Of a DNA stretch of 64,000 nucleotides, positions 54,281 to 63,946 are shown piece by piece. Source of the stretch: Paeniglutamicibacter sulfureus (GTDB lineage: Bacteria; Actinomycetota; Actinomycetes; Actinomycetales; Micrococcaceae); NCBI RefSeq assembly GCF_039535115.1, contig NZ_BAAAWO010000001.1:4278001-4342000 (forward strand), in the 5' to 3' direction. The notes below the pieces were generated by a model. That model worked only from the letters and a program-made list of their open reading frames with translations. It did no database searches and was not told the origin of the DNA. The stretch's first letter is position 1; each line of letters begins with the position of its first letter. The position numbers and the translations under genes are program-made.

Positions 54281-55135
54281 CTAGGCTTTCGCCGCGGCCT
54301 CCGCGGTCCGTTCCGCGGAGGAGGCCAGCGCTTCGGGCAGCGGCCCGTTGCCCAGCGGGATGACATGGGGGCGTCCGGCGACCGGGTCGGTGACGATGCG
54401 GGCGCTCAGCCCGAAGATCTCGGCCAGCCCGCGCTCGGTGACGACCTCGGCGGGGGAGCCCGCCGAGTGGATCCGGCCCTGGCGCATCGCGACCATGTGG
54501 TCCGAGTAGCGGGCGGCCAGCGAGATGTCGTGCAGCACCATGACGATGGTGCGCCCGTGCTCGGCATTCAGCCGCTGCACCAGTTCCAGGAGCTCGACCT
54601 GGTGGGCCAGGTCCAGGAAGCTGGTGGGCTCGTCGAGCAGCACGATGTCTGTCTCCTGGGCCAGCACCATCGAGATCCAGGCGCGCTGGCGCTGCCCGCC
54701 GGAGAGCTCGTCCATCGGCACGTCGGCCAGCGCGGCGATGCCGGTGGCCTCCAGCGCCTCGGCGACCACGCGCTCGTCGCCGACGGAGAACTGCTGGTAC
54801 CAGCGTTGGCGCGGGTTGCGTCCGCGCGAGACCAGGTCCGCCACGGTCAGTCCGGCCGGGGCCGTGGGGTTCTGCGGCAGCATGCCCAGCCGGGTAGCCA
54901 CCGAACGGGTCGGCTGGCGGTGCAGCGGCTCCCCGTCCAGCAGCACGCGTCCGGAGCGCGGCACCATCAGCCGGGCCATGGCGCGCAACAGGGTGGACTT
55001 GCCGCAGCCGTTGGGGCCGATGATCGAGGTCACCGCGCCGTCGGGCACGGCCAGGCTGAGCTGGTGCACGATGTCGTCCCCGTCGTAGCCCAGGGTGACC
55101 TCTTCCACACAGAGGCGGGATGCGGCCGGGATCAT
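54281..55135 (-). CDS. Siderophore ABC transporter ATPase (FepC/FhuC type)
   Basis: A 284-residue ATPase: Walker A GPNGCGKST, signature LSGGQRQRAWIS, Walker B DIVLLDEPTS and the H-loop LHDISLAARYSDHM. The FepC-typical LPQNPTAPAGLTVADLVSRG is present. ATG 55135 overlaps the permease stop by four bases. Drives ferric-siderophore uptake with the two permeases and the binding protein. Confidence 0.93.
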   Translation of the reverse strand: MIPAASRLCVEEVTLGYDGDDIVHQLSLAVPDGAVTSIIGPNGCGKSTLLRAMARLMVPRSGRVLLDGEPLHRQPTRSVATRLGMLPQNPTAPAGLTVADLVSRGRNPRQRWYQQFSVGDERVVAEALEATGIAALADVPMDELSGGQRQRAWISMVLAQETDIVLLDEPTSFLDLAHQVELLELVQRLNAEHGRTIVMVLHDISLAARYSDHMVAMRQGRIHSAGSPAEVVTERGLAEIFGLSARIVTDPVAGRPHVIPLGNGPLPEALASSAERTAEAAAKA

Positions 55136-56223
55136 GAGGTTCTCCGTTGGTGTTTGAGGATCAGGTACATCAGGAACGGCGCGCCGAGCACCGCGGTGGC
55201 CACGCCCACCGGCAGCGGGATGGCCAGCAGGTTCGCCGCCGCCACGTCGGAGAGCAGCACGAAGAGCGCCCCGACCAGGGCGCTGGCGCCCACCGGGGGC
55301 AGCGCCGAGCCGCAGAGCAGCCGCGCGATTTGCGGGGCGGCGAGGGCCACGAAGGCGATCGGTCCGCCCACCACGGTGGCGACCGCGGCCAGCAGCACCG
55401 CTAGCAGCAGTGCCACGGTGCGTACCGTCCCGATCCGCGAGCCCAGGGCGACCGCGACGTCGTCGCCCAGGCTGGACAGTGCCAGCCAGCGGCCCATGCC
55501 CAGCGCCGCGAGCAGCAGCACCGCCGCGGCCACGGCCAGCGGTGCCACCAGCGTCCATTCCTTGCCGTTGAGCGAGCCCATCATCCAGGTCAGGGCCAGC
55601 CCCGCGCTGGTGACGTCGCCCAGGGTCAGCATCCAGGTGGTCAGGCTGGCGGCCAGGCCGGAGACGCCCAGCCCGACCAGGATCAGGCGCTGGCTGTCGA
55701 GGCCGCGGCGGTAGGCCAGCAGGTACACCGCGCCTCCGGCCAGCAGCCCGGCCGCGAAGGCCGCCGCGGGCATGCCCAGCATCGCGGCGGCGCCGCTGAG
55801 CCCGGCATGCCCGCCGCCGGCCAGCACCAGCACGCCCACCGCTCCCACCGCGGCGCCGGAGGTCACCCCGAGCACGTCGGGGCTGGCCAGCGGGTTGCGG
55901 GCCACGGTCTGGGTCAGCGCCCCGGCCGCGGCCAGGGCGGCGCCCACCAGCACGGCGGCTGCCATGCGCGGGGCGCGGAACTCGGTGGCGGCCAGGTGCA
56001 CCAGGGGATTGGAGTCATCGCCCAGCAGGGCGCGCACCACCTCGCCGAAGGCCAGCGGGGTGCCGCCGCAGGCGATGTGCAGGGCCGCGCCGGCCAGCAC
56101 CAGCGGCAGCAGCAGTGCCGTCACGGCCAGCGTGCGCGGGTCGGTGCGCAGCGACACCGGCCCCAGGCGCAGCGCCCGCACCGAGGCAAAGCGCGTGCCG
56201 GTCCCCGTCGTCCCGGCGCTCAC
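55132..56223 (-). CDS. Siderophore ABC transporter permease 2 (FecCD family)
   Basis: A 363-residue permease with about ten membrane segments. FecCD landmarks are EFRAPRMAAAVLVGAALAAA, ARNPLASPDVLGVTSGAAVG, and VVGGPIAFVALAAPQIARLL. GTG 56223 overlaps the stop of permease 1 (GTGA). The upstream open frame to 57306 is an out-of-frame shadow of permease 1, not a fusion. Confidence 0.92.
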   Translation of the reverse strand: MSAGTTGTGTRFASVRALRLGPVSLRTDPRTLAVTALLLPLVLAGAALHIACGGTPLAFGEVVRALLGDDSNPLVHLAATEFRAPRMAAAVLVGAALAAAGALTQTVARNPLASPDVLGVTSGAAVGAVGVLVLAGGGHAGLSGAAAMLGMPAAAFAAGLLAGGAVYLLAYRRGLDSQRLILVGLGVSGLAASLTTWMLTLGDVTSAGLALTWMMGSLNGKEWTLVAPLAVAAAVLLLAALGMGRWLALSSLGDDVAVALGSRIGTVRTVALLLAVLLAAVATVVGGPIAFVALAAPQIARLLCGSALPPVGASALVGALFVLLSDVAAANLLAIPLPVGVATAVLGAPFLMYLILKHQRRTS

Positions 56224-57278
56224 AGGGCCACCAGCCGCTTGCGCCGGGCCAGGTGCACGAAGAGCGGCGCGCCGATCACGGCCAGCACGACGCCGACGGA
56301 GAGCTCGCCGGGCCGGGCCACGACTCGGCCGGCGGTGTCGGCCAGCAGCACCAGGGTGGCGCCGGCCAGCAGCGAGAAGGGCATCAGCCAGCGGTGGTCC
56401 CCGCCCATGGCGGCGCGCGCCAGGTGCGGGATGACCAGGCCGGCAAAGGCGATCGGGCCGGCCAGGGTCACCGCCGAGCCGGAGAGCAGCGCGATGGCGG
56501 CAATCCCGACGATGCGCGAGCGCAACACGCCGGTGCCCAGCGCGGTGGCCGTGTCCTCGCCCAGGGCCAGGGTGTTCAGCGCGCCGAGGTTTGCCAGCGC
56601 CAGCAGCAGGCCGGCGAGGATGAAGGGGGCCACCAGGTCCAGGCCGCCGTCCCGCCCGGCCAGCGAGCCGATCTGCCAGAAGCGCAGCGTGTCCAGCGCC
56701 TCCTCGTTGAGCAGCACCAGCCCGGAAACCAGGCCGTGGCACAGGGCCGTCACCGCCGCCCCGGCCAGCACCAGGGTGATGGGGGTGGCCCCGTGCCGAC
56801 TGGCGGACCCGAGCAGGAAGACCAGGATGCTGGCCGCCAGGGCGCCGGTGAAGGCGAGGGTGGCCTCGACGCCGGCGGTCTGCTGGCCCCAGAACGTGGT
56901 GGCAGCAACGATCGCCAGCGCCGCGCCCTGGTTGATGCCCAGCAGCCCCGGATCGGCGATCGGGTTGCGCGTGTGTCCCTGGACCAGCGTGCCGGCCAGC
57001 CCAAGGCAGGCGCCCACCACGATCCCGGTCAGCGTGCGCGGCCAGCGCAGCTCGCGAATCGTTACGTCCATGACGGTGCCGGACGGGGTGGCCACGGCGT
57101 GCCAGGCCTCGGCCAGCGAGGAGGGCTGGCCGCCGATGCAGATGCTGGCGAGCACAGCCAGCAGCAGCGCCGCCGCGGCCAGCCCGAGGCGGCGCAGGCG
57201 GCGGGCCCGCCCGACGGGACGGCCGCCGGTGCGCGGATCCGCAGCGGGCGCCTGCGCGGCGGTGGCGAGGACGGGCAC
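56220..57278 (-). CDS. Siderophore ABC transporter permease 1 (FecCD family)
   Basis: A 352-residue permease with about ten membrane segments: ELRWPRTLTGIVVGACLGLA, TRNPIADPGLLGINQGAALA, LAGPIAFAGLVIPHLARA. GTG 57278 has AAAGGGAG five bases upstream; the frame continues upstream across the divergent promoter and is not supported there. First gene of the three-gene permease-ATPase operon. Confidence 0.92.
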   Translation of the reverse strand: MPVLATAAQAPAADPRTGGRPVGRARRLRRLGLAAAALLLAVLASICIGGQPSSLAEAWHAVATPSGTVMDVTIRELRWPRTLTGIVVGACLGLAGTLVQGHTRNPIADPGLLGINQGAALAIVAATTFWGQQTAGVEATLAFTGALAASILVFLLGSASRHGATPITLVLAGAAVTALCHGLVSGLVLLNEEALDTLRFWQIGSLAGRDGGLDLVAPFILAGLLLALANLGALNTLALGEDTATALGTGVLRSRIVGIAAIALLSGSAVTLAGPIAFAGLVIPHLARAAMGGDHRWLMPFSLLAGATLVLLADTAGRVVARPGELSVGVVLAVIGAPLFVHLARRKRLVAL

Positions 57279-57297
57279 GAGGACTCCCTTTTTGATT

Positions 57298-57312
57298 ACG
57301 AAACAATTTCGT
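57298..57312. promoter_or_regulatory. Palindrome upstream of siderophore permease operon
   Basis: ACGAAA and TTTCGT with a three-base spacer, 20 bases before the permease start; a possible second regulatory site or leader element. Confidence 0.3.
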
Positions 57313-57345
57313 GCCCTATGTATCGGCACTGTGCTAGTGTACTGC

Positions 57346-57364
57346 CTTGGCAAGGCAACCCTAA
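57346..57364. promoter_or_regulatory. Candidate DtxR/IdeR iron box
   Basis: A 19-base site matching 13 of 19 positions of the IdeR consensus TTAGGTTAGGCTAACCTAA, including the central AGGC and the right half ACCCTAA-like end. It lies between the divergent siderophore-uptake genes, where iron-dependent repression is expected. Confidence 0.55.
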
Positions 57365-57414
57365 CTTTTTGTGCCCCTGCCGCGTAACTTCCCACTCGCT
57401 GAAAGTACCCGCCC

Positions 57415-58425
57415 ATGAAAAAGTCGACCGTTCGCCGCGTGGCCGCCGCCCTTGCCGGCATGGCCCTGCTCGCCACCTCCGCTTGCGCCGCCCCCGCGAC
57501 CGAAGCCCCCGCGGCGTCCCCGGCCGCCAACGCCGCCGGCTACCCCCTGACCATGGACCACATCATGGGCTCGACCACCCTGGAGACGCAGCCCAAGCGC
57601 GTCGTCGCCCTGGACCCGAGCTACATCGACGCGGCCCTGCTGCTCGACGCCGAGTTGGTCGGCTACGTCCAGTACCGCCAGGACCCCAAGGACCCCTTCG
57701 CCCCCTACCTGGGCGACGTGAAGGAGGCGACCGCCGAGTCCGTCAACGTGGGCACGCTCGCCGAGCCGAACCTCGAGAAGATCCTCGAACTGCAGCCGGA
57801 CCTCATCGTCTCGGCCAAGGTGCGCCACGAGGCGCTCTACCCGCAGCTCTCCAAGATCGCGCCGACCATCTTCTCCGACAGCACCGGCCCGACCTGGAAG
57901 GAAAACGTCGTCTTCCTCGGCGAGGCCCTGGGGGAGAAGACCAAGGCCGAGACCCTGGTGAAGGAATACGAGGACCGCGCCGCCTCCGTCGGCAAGTCCA
58001 TCCTGGCCAAGGACCCGAAGCTGACCTACTCGCTGATCCGCTTCTCCGGCGGCGACACCGCCCGGCTCTACGCGACCGACTCGTTCATCGGCGAAATCAT
58101 GGCCGACATGGCGATCCCGCGCCCCGCAGGCGGACTTGACTCCACCGACTCGATCTTTGCCCCGCTGGGTGCGGAGCAGATCCTCGAGGGCGACGCCGGC
58201 CTGATCATGGTCAGCGCCTGGACCCCGCCGGGCGCCGAAGGCGACGCCTCGCGCGCCCAGAAGGCCGAATACGAGTCCAACCCGCTCTGGAACCGCCTCG
58301 AGGGCGACAAGCTTCCGGTCGACGACTCCATCTTCCTGGCCTCGGTCAGCATCCAGGGCGCCCACGCGGTGATCACCGAACTGGCGAACCACTACGGCGT
58401 GGACCCGCAGCTGCCCAAGCAGTAA
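57415..58425 (+). CDS. Siderophore-binding lipoprotein (FecB/FepB family)
   Basis: A 336-residue class III binding protein. Lipoprotein signal MKKSTVRRVAAALAGMALL then TSACAA (lipid Cys near 24), Ala/Pro linker, then the PF01497 pattern: PKRVVALDPSYIDAALLL, LAEPNLEKILELQPDLIV and the C-terminal NHYGVDPQLPKQ. Divergent from its permease-ATPase operon. Siderophore class is not readable. Confidence 0.93.
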   Translation: MKKSTVRRVAAALAGMALLATSACAAPATEAPAASPAANAAGYPLTMDHIMGSTTLETQPKRVVALDPSYIDAALLLDAELVGYVQYRQDPKDPFAPYLGDVKEATAESVNVGTLAEPNLEKILELQPDLIVSAKVRHEALYPQLSKIAPTIFSDSTGPTWKENVVFLGEALGEKTKAETLVKEYEDRAASVGKSILAKDPKLTYSLIRFSGGDTARLYATDSFIGEIMADMAIPRPAGGLDSTDSIFAPLGAEQILEGDAGLIMVSAWTPPGAEGDASRAQKAEYESNPLWNRLEGDKLPVDDSIFLASVSIQGAHAVITELANHYGVDPQLPKQ

Positions 58426-58442
58426 CACCCCGCATGCTCCAC

Positions 58443-58489
58443 CGGCACGGCCGGGCCTCCCGTCACGGGCGGCCCGGCCGTGCCGCGTT
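58443..58489 (+). terminator. Terminator after siderophore-binding gene
   Basis: CGGCACGGCCGGGC pairs with GCCCGGCCGTGCCG (14 bp) and CGTTT follows. Confidence 0.8.
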
Positions 58490-58945
58490 TCGGGGCCGCC
58501 GGGTTCCGTGCGGATTCTTCCTCCCGCGGCTGACTCCAATGGGTAGGCCATGTTGCCCATGGCCGCCGGGGCCGAGCGCGCTGCAAGTAACTGGCCGACG
58601 GAAGTGTCGCCACCGCTCCGTGCAGGCAGTATTCATGAAGTGGGGCCAGAAACGCCGGGCCGGGTCCAACAGCAGCAATTTATCCCGCGTCATACGATCA
58701 GTTCGCAAGGGGCCTCGGACACGCCTTGGTCATTGCCGCTCGGCCAAAGCCACATTGCCCTCGATGCCAAGGGGCACCGGGTCGGCAAAGTAGGATGGGA
58801 CAAGTGCCTTGCGGCGCCATGCCCCGACGCGGAACCCCGTGCACGGAACCGGCTGCCCGCCCGGGGCGAAAGCCGCGGCACCAAAGATTTGCACCCCACC
58901 ACTATGTTGTGGCCTGGAATATGGCCGCGGAAATGGAAAGTTAGC
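58490..58945 (+). other. Intergenic region upstream of proS
   Basis: About 455 bases with no supported gene on either strand; frames present lack family similarity. Should contain the proS promoter. I found no T-box (no conserved specifier/antiterminator motif). Confidence 0.4.
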
Positions 58946-60745
58946 GTGGTCCTAAAGCTCTCCACCCTGTTCCTGCGCACGCTGCGCGAAGATCCGGTCG
59001 ATGCCGAGGTCGCCAGCCACAAGCTGCTGGTTCGCGCCGGGTACATCCGCCGCGCGGCACCGGGGATCTACACCTGGCTGCCGCTGGGCCTGCGCGTCCT
59101 GGGCAAGGTGGAAGCCATCATCCGCGAGGAGATGAACGCCATTGGCGCCCAGGAAGTCCATTTCCCGGCGCTGCTGCCGCGCGAACCCTATGAGACGACT
59201 GGCCGCTGGACCGAGTACGGCGACGGACTCTTCCGCCTCAAGGACCGCAAGGGCGCCGACTACCTGCTGGCCCCCACCCATGAGGAGATGTTCACCCTCC
59301 TGGTCAAGGACCTGTACAACTCCTACAAGGACCTGCCGGCCTACCTCTACCAGATCCAGAACAAGTACCGCGACGAGGCACGTCCCCGCGCGGGCCTGCT
59401 GCGCGGACGCGAATTCATCATGAAGGACTCCTATTCCTTCAACATCGACGACGAGGGCCTGGAAGAGGCCTACCAGGCCCACCGCGCCGCGTACCTGAAG
59501 ATCTTCGGCCGCCTGGGCCTGGAGATCCTTCCGGTCTTCGCCACGGCCGGAGCCATGGGCGGATCGAAGTCCGAGGAATTCCTGCACCCGACTCCTGTCG
59601 GCGAGGACACCTTCGTCCGCTCTCCCGGAGGCTACTACGCCAACGTCGAGGCGGTGACCACCGTGGTGCCCGAGGACATCGACTTCACCGATGCCCCGGC
59701 CTTCGAGGTCCTGGACACCCCGAACACCCCGACCATCGATACCCTGGTGGCCTGCGCCAACGAGATCGCCCCGCGCGCCAACGGCGCCTGGAGCGCCATT
59801 GACACCCTGAAGAACGTCGTGCTGGCCGCCACGCTGCCCACCGGCGAACGCCAACTGGTGGCCATCGGCCTGCCCGGGGACCGCAACGTGGACCTTAAGC
59901 GCGTCGAGGCAAACATCTCCGCGCACCTGGAAACCGGCGGCGAGGTCGGCCTCGAGGCCGCGACCGAGGATGACCTGAAGAAGCACCCGACGCTCATCAA
60001 GGGCTACATCGGCCCGGCGCTGGGCACTGATGCGGCGGTCCTGGGCCTGGAAGGCGCTTCCAAGATCCTGTACCTGGTTGACCCGCGCGTGGTTGCCGGC
60101 ACCAGCTGGGTCACCGGCGCCAACGAGGCCGGCAAGCACGTCTTCGGCCTGGTCGCCGGACGCGACTTCACCTGGGACGGCACCATCGAGTGCGTCGAGG
60201 TGCTCGCCGGGGACCCGGCCCCGGACGGATCCGGCCCGCTGGAAACCGCCCGCGGCATCGAAATGGGACACATCTTCCAGCTCGGCCGCAAGTACGCCGA
60301 GGCCCTGGACCTGAAGGTGCTGGACCAGAACGGCAAGCTCAAGGTCGTCACCATGGGCTCCTACGGCGTGGGTGTCACCCGTGCCGTCGCCGCCCTGGCC
60401 GAGTCCAACCACGATGAGAACGGCTTGGTCTGGCCCCGCAACGTGGCCCCGGCCGACGTGCACCTGGTGGTCACCGGCAAGCAGGCAGAACTCTTCGAGG
60501 CGGCACAGAAGATCGCCGACGAGCTGCACGAAGCCGGTGTCGAGGTCATCTACGATGACCGTCCCAAGGTCTCGGCAGGCGTGAAGTTCTCCGACGCGGA
60601 GCTCATCGGCGTGCCCACGATCGTGGTCATCGGCCGCGGCCTGGCCGACGGAGTGGTCGAGGTCAAGGACCGCGCCACCGGGGAACGCACCGACGTCTCC
60701 GTCGACGAGGTTGTCGCGCAGCTGATCGCCCTCGCCAAGGGCTAG
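58946..60745 (+). CDS. proS: Prolyl-tRNA synthetase
   Basis: A 599-residue class II synthetase of the bacterial type. Motif 1 region [16 protein letters not shown], motif 2 [20 protein letters not shown], the inserted editing domain (about 225-400), motif 3 [14 protein letters not shown], and an anticodon-binding domain ([13 protein letters not shown]). GTG 58946 with GGAAAG five bases upstream; upstream frame unsupported. Linked to a TSUP permease two bases downstream. Confidence 0.97.
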   Translation: MVLKLSTLFLRTLREDPVDAEVASHKLLVRAGYIRRAAPGIYTWLPLGLRVLGKVEAIIREEMNAIGAQEVHFPALLPREPYETTGRWTEYGDGLFRLKDRKGADYLLAPTHEEMFTLLVKDLYNSYKDLPAYLYQIQNKYRDEARPRAGLLRGREFIMKDSYSFNIDDEGLEEAYQAHRAAYLKIFGRLGLEILPVFATAGAMGGSKSEEFLHPTPVGEDTFVRSPGGYYANVEAVTTVVPEDIDFTDAPAFEVLDTPNTPTIDTLVACANEIAPRANGAWSAIDTLKNVVLAATLPTGERQLVAIGLPGDRNVDLKRVEANISAHLETGGEVGLEAATEDDLKKHPTLIKGYIGPALGTDAAVLGLEGASKILYLVDPRVVAGTSWVTGANEAGKHVFGLVAGRDFTWDGTIECVEVLAGDPAPDGSGPLETARGIEMGHIFQLGRKYAEALDLKVLDQNGKLKVVTMGSYGVGVTRAVAALAESNHDENGLVWPRNVAPADVHLVVTGKQAELFEAAQKIADELHEAGVEVIYDDRPKVSAGVKFSDAELIGVPTIVVIGRGLADGVVEVKDRATGERTDVSVDEVVAQLIALAKG

Positions 60746-60747
60746 GG

Positions 60748-61563
60748 ATGATCGAGGCGGCGACCCTGCTTGATGGTTCCGGGCTGCAGGGAATGGAGCC
60801 CGGAACCATCGCCTTGATCGTGCTCGCAGGATTCGCCGCGGGCTGGGTCGATGCGGTGGTCGGCGGCGGGGGACTGCTCCAGCTCCCCGCCCTGCTGTTG
60901 GTCCCGGGGATCTCCCCGGTGCAGGCGCTTGCCACCAACAAGCTGGGATCCGTCTTCGGCACCACCACCAGTGCGGTGACCTACTACCGCCGTGCCCATC
61001 CGGATCTGAAGACCGCGATCCCGATGGCCACGGTGGCGCTGGCGGGCTCCTTCGGCGGGGCGATCCTGGCCACGCTGCTGCCCGAAGAAGTCATCAAACC
61101 CGTCATCATTGCCGCACTCATCGCGGTGGGCCTGTTCACGCTCTTCAAGCCCACGGCAGGGGAGCTGACGAACCTGCGCCACACGGGCTCCCGCCACTAT
61201 GCGGTGGCAGGCGTGATCGGGCTGGTCATCGGCGGCTACGACGGGCTGATCGGCCCGGGCACCGGATCGTTCCTGATCATCGCGATGGTCGCCTTCATGG
61301 GCTACAACTTCCTGGCCGCCAGCGCCAAGGCCAAGATCGTGAACATGGCGACCAACCTGGGCGCACTGGCGTTCTTCCTGCCTTCCGGGCACCTGTTGTG
61401 GGGGATCGGCCTGGTGCTGGGGGCGGCGAACATGGTTGGCGGCTACCTCGGCGCGCGCATGGCTGTGTCCAAGGGCAGCAAGTTCATCCGCATTGTCTTC
61501 CTTGCCGTGGTGGGCGCGCTGATCCTCAAGCTGGGCTACGACGTGTTGTTTCCAGCCGTTTAG
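60748..61563 (+). CDS. TSUP-family (TauE/SafE) sulfite/anion permease
   Basis: A 271-residue membrane protein with about eight helices in two repeated halves: GFAAGWVDAVVGGGGLLQLP and GLVIGGYDGLIGPGTGSFLI, the TSUP signature with matching glycine-rich loops. Members export sulfite, sulfonates or other small anions; substrate unknown. Probably translated with proS. Confidence 0.9.
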   Translation: MIEAATLLDGSGLQGMEPGTIALIVLAGFAAGWVDAVVGGGGLLQLPALLLVPGISPVQALATNKLGSVFGTTTSAVTYYRRAHPDLKTAIPMATVALAGSFGGAILATLLPEEVIKPVIIAALIAVGLFTLFKPTAGELTNLRHTGSRHYAVAGVIGLVIGGYDGLIGPGTGSFLIIAMVAFMGYNFLAASAKAKIVNMATNLGALAFFLPSGHLLWGIGLVLGAANMVGGYLGARMAVSKGSKFIRIVFLAVVGALILKLGYDVLFPAV

Positions 61564-61606
61564 AAGGGTCCCCGTTTTGCCCCGGACAGCCACTTTCGCG
61601 GGCGAT

Positions 61607-61641
61607 GGTGTCTGTAATGCGCTGTGCGCCTTACAGACACC
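61607..61641 (+). terminator. Hairpin after the TSUP gene
   Basis: GGTGTCTGTAA pairs perfectly with TTACAGACACC (11 bp) around a 13-base loop; CGTCTTTC follows. Probable terminator, though the sequence also resembles a repetitive palindromic element. Confidence 0.5.
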
Positions 61642-62303
61642 ACGTCTTTCCGGGGCTCAGACCAGGCATCGGCGAGCTCCACATGTGCGCCATGCTCCGG
61701 GCCGCCGCGGTGGGTCAATCCCTCTCTTCAGGTTGCCCTCGGGTCAGAGCGCTAAAGGCCAGTTTTGCTGACCCCGTGCGCCGTCCATTTCCGTGAGTAG
61801 CCCTCGAAAATCAGCTGATCAATCAGCCCTCGGAGGGAGACCTGTGTCGGTAATGTCCTGGATTTCCAACGGGTGCGGCGCCCATAGAGGCAGAGCCTGC
61901 CCATGGCGATGGGCCTCCGATCGCGCCTGGTCATCGACGGCGCCCTTGCCTGACGGGTTTTCCGATTCCGCTCCCAACCGGGAGCAACGATACGCACATC
62001 GCCAATATTTACGCGCGGAAGATTCGTCTGCTGCGATGTTCCCTTTCTTGCGGAGATTTCTTTCGCGCGACTTGCCATTGCCTTGCATCTCCCCGTACGC
62101 GGTGTAAGACTGACCCAATGATGCGACTCCATATGGAGAAGTCGCGGCCGGTTCCGGGGGGACTACCGGCCAGTGATACCGTATTCGCTTGAATTGAATG
62201 AATCGTCTCATTCGGCTGGGGAGCCGAATCACGGCCATGACTTGTCATTTGCAAGAATCTTGGGGCCGGGAAAAACTAGTAATTCTAGTGACAGGAAATT
62301 CCC
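61642..62303. other. Gene-poor, lower-GC region
   Basis: About 660 bases without a gene I can support. Minus-strand frames (for example 61752-62132) have unusual composition and no family. GC drops noticeably from about 62,000 onward, marking the start of a region unlike the core genome. A small ACTAG-TAATT-CTAGT repeat lies at 62275-62289. Confidence 0.4.
62275..62289. promoter_or_regulatory. Small inverted repeat before the aspartokinase homologue
   Basis: ACTAG-TAATT-CTAGT, 15 bases before the start; 5-bp arms only, so weak. Confidence 0.2.
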
Positions 62304-63638
62304 ATGCAATCGGACACTTGGCCTGCTTGGAGGCTTCGTGAAAGCCTGATCATCCAAAAATACAGTAGTTCCTCTGTAGCAGACCACAGAGGAATTCAGC
62401 GGGTTGCGCGAAGGATCGTGGATACGCAACGCGCGGGATTTTCGGTGGTGGTGGTGCTACCCGAGATGGAAAGTGCCACGAATGAATTAGCGACCCATCC
62501 AGCTGGACTCGCCCCGTCGGGTGAATCAGGTGGGTTGGACCTTGCGGTGGGTCGGCGTAAGCAGATCTTCGAGCCTTCGCTGGAAATGGCCATTTCCAAG
62601 CTTGGTGCAGCCTCCCATGTGTTTACGGGCGGAGAAGCAGGGCTGATCACGGATGGCATCCACGGCAAAGCACACATAGTTGGCGTGGATCCACTGGCCG
62701 TGGCGGCTTCCCTTGCTCGCAGGGAGATCCCCATCGTGGCCGGCTTCCAGGGAACAAACCGCGAGGCCAATATGGTCACGACCATGGGACGAGATGGATC
62801 GGACCTGATGGCGGTTGCTCTCGCCGCCTCCTTGAATGCATTGGTTTGTGAAATCTATTCCGACTTTGACGGCCTGTACACGGCAGATCCACGCATCGTT
62901 CCGGCAGCTCGCAAGGTCCAAACGATTACAAGCGTGCAAATGATGGAACTGGCCGCTGCAGGAGCCAAGGTTCTGCCGCGGCGGTGCATTGAATATGCGC
63001 GCCGCCTTGGAGTAACGATCCATGTGCGTTCACCGTTTAATCCGGATGAGGGGACGAGGGTCGTTTCCGGGCTCGAGGACGAGCCCGGCGCCGAGCATTC
63101 GGCGACCTTGGAAGAACCGCTGATCATGGGCGTCATCCAAGACCGGACCCAGATCCAAGTCACCGTGGCCGGTGTCCCCATGGGGCCAGGCCCGGCGCAG
63201 CTGTTCGGTGTCACCGCGGCTTTAGGTGTTTGCCCGGACATGATCACTCATAAAAATGACGTGGTGGACGGGTCTACGGACATTTCATTCATCTTGCCCG
63301 CCGACCAAATCCCCCCTGTGGTGGCTGCTGTCTCGAAGGCTCAGGAGACCATTGGCTTCCAGTGGTTGAAATGCGAAGAAGTGGGCAAACTTTCGCTGTC
63401 GGGTTTCGGCATGCGTCTGGAGCCTGATGTGCTCTGCCGGTTCTTGGGTGTGCTTTCCGATGCCGGCATCAAGATTCGGCTATTTTCCGACTCTTCGGTT
63501 TGCCTATGCGCCGTAACGGACCTAGAGATGCTGGGGCTTGGGGTCCGGGCAATGCGCGAAGCGTTCAACTTATCCGATGACTTGGGGAAAGGGTATAGGG
63601 CAAAACATATGAATCAATCCGTCAATCACAAAGGCTAG
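62304..63638 (+). CDS. Diverged aspartate kinase homologue with altered catalytic motifs and two ACT domains
   Basis: A 444-residue protein with the full LysC layout: amino-acid kinase domain (about 15-250) and two C-terminal ACT domains (about 277-345 and 360-430; LFGVTAALGVCPDMI, LSLSGFGMRLEPDV). AGGAA lies six to eight bases before ATG 62304. Structure motifs are preserved (SDFDGLYTADPRIVPAARK, GAKVLPRRCIEYARR), but catalytic ones are changed: the KYGGSS loop reads KYSSSS (19-24), the SAMG region reads LPEMES, TAGER reads AVGRR, and RGGSDTTA reads RDGSDLMA. It may have lost or changed kinase activity while keeping amino-acid sensing. Lower GC than the core genes; neighbours unknown as the window ends. 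Confidence 0.82.
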   Translation: MQSDTWPAWRLRESLIIQKYSSSSVADHRGIQRVARRIVDTQRAGFSVVVVLPEMESATNELATHPAGLAPSGESGGLDLAVGRRKQIFEPSLEMAISKLGAASHVFTGGEAGLITDGIHGKAHIVGVDPLAVAASLARREIPIVAGFQGTNREANMVTTMGRDGSDLMAVALAASLNALVCEIYSDFDGLYTADPRIVPAARKVQTITSVQMMELAAAGAKVLPRRCIEYARRLGVTIHVRSPFNPDEGTRVVSGLEDEPGAEHSATLEEPLIMGVIQDRTQIQVTVAGVPMGPGPAQLFGVTAALGVCPDMITHKNDVVDGSTDISFILPADQIPPVVAAVSKAQETIGFQWLKCEEVGKLSLSGFGMRLEPDVLCRFLGVLSDAGIKIRLFSDSSVCLCAVTDLEMLGLGVRAMREAFNLSDDLGKGYRAKHMNQSVNHKG

Positions 63639-63946
63639 GAATCTTGATTACGATCAAGAAATAGCCGATTAATTCCAGCTTGGGCAGACAGTTTATGTGA
63701 AGTAGCGATGGAATCAGGGGACTTGGGGCTTGGGGCATTTTGATCGGCCGAGGGTACATCTGTGCAATTTACGAGCCCACCGGAGACGTCGGCCTGCAGG
63801 GGCATCCGTGCTAATGCCGTCGATTGCTTGGGAAAGCGCCGGATTTTGGCCAATATCGACGATATTTTTCGGTTCCGAATCTCCTCTAAACAATTTCCCC
63901 GATTCCAGATTGCCTGCCTCTATTTCTTTGATGAATGGAGATTTCA
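63639..63946. other. Intergenic region after the aspartokinase homologue
   Basis: About 300 AT-rich bases. Short frames on both strands have no recognisable content. It likely contains a promoter for the next gene. Confidence 0.35.

Noticed and set aside
55132..57306. 724-residue open frame covering both siderophore permeases
   Set aside because: Only the distal half is real coding (permease 2, from GTG 56223). The rest is the out-of-frame shadow of permease 1, Arg/Pro-rich and without membrane segments, so it is not a permease fusion.
58490..58945. T-box or other tRNA-sensing leader for proS
   Set aside because: No conserved T-box motif, specifier loop or terminator/antiterminator pair could be found.
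58952..60529. 525-residue minus-strand open frame opposite proS
   Set aside because: It is the antisense shadow of proS: composition is typical of high-GC shadow frames, and the + strand protein has complete class II synthetase motifs.
61752..62238. Minus-strand frames as a decayed mobile-element gene
   Set aside because: No recognisable motif and no start with a ribosome site; not supported as a gene.
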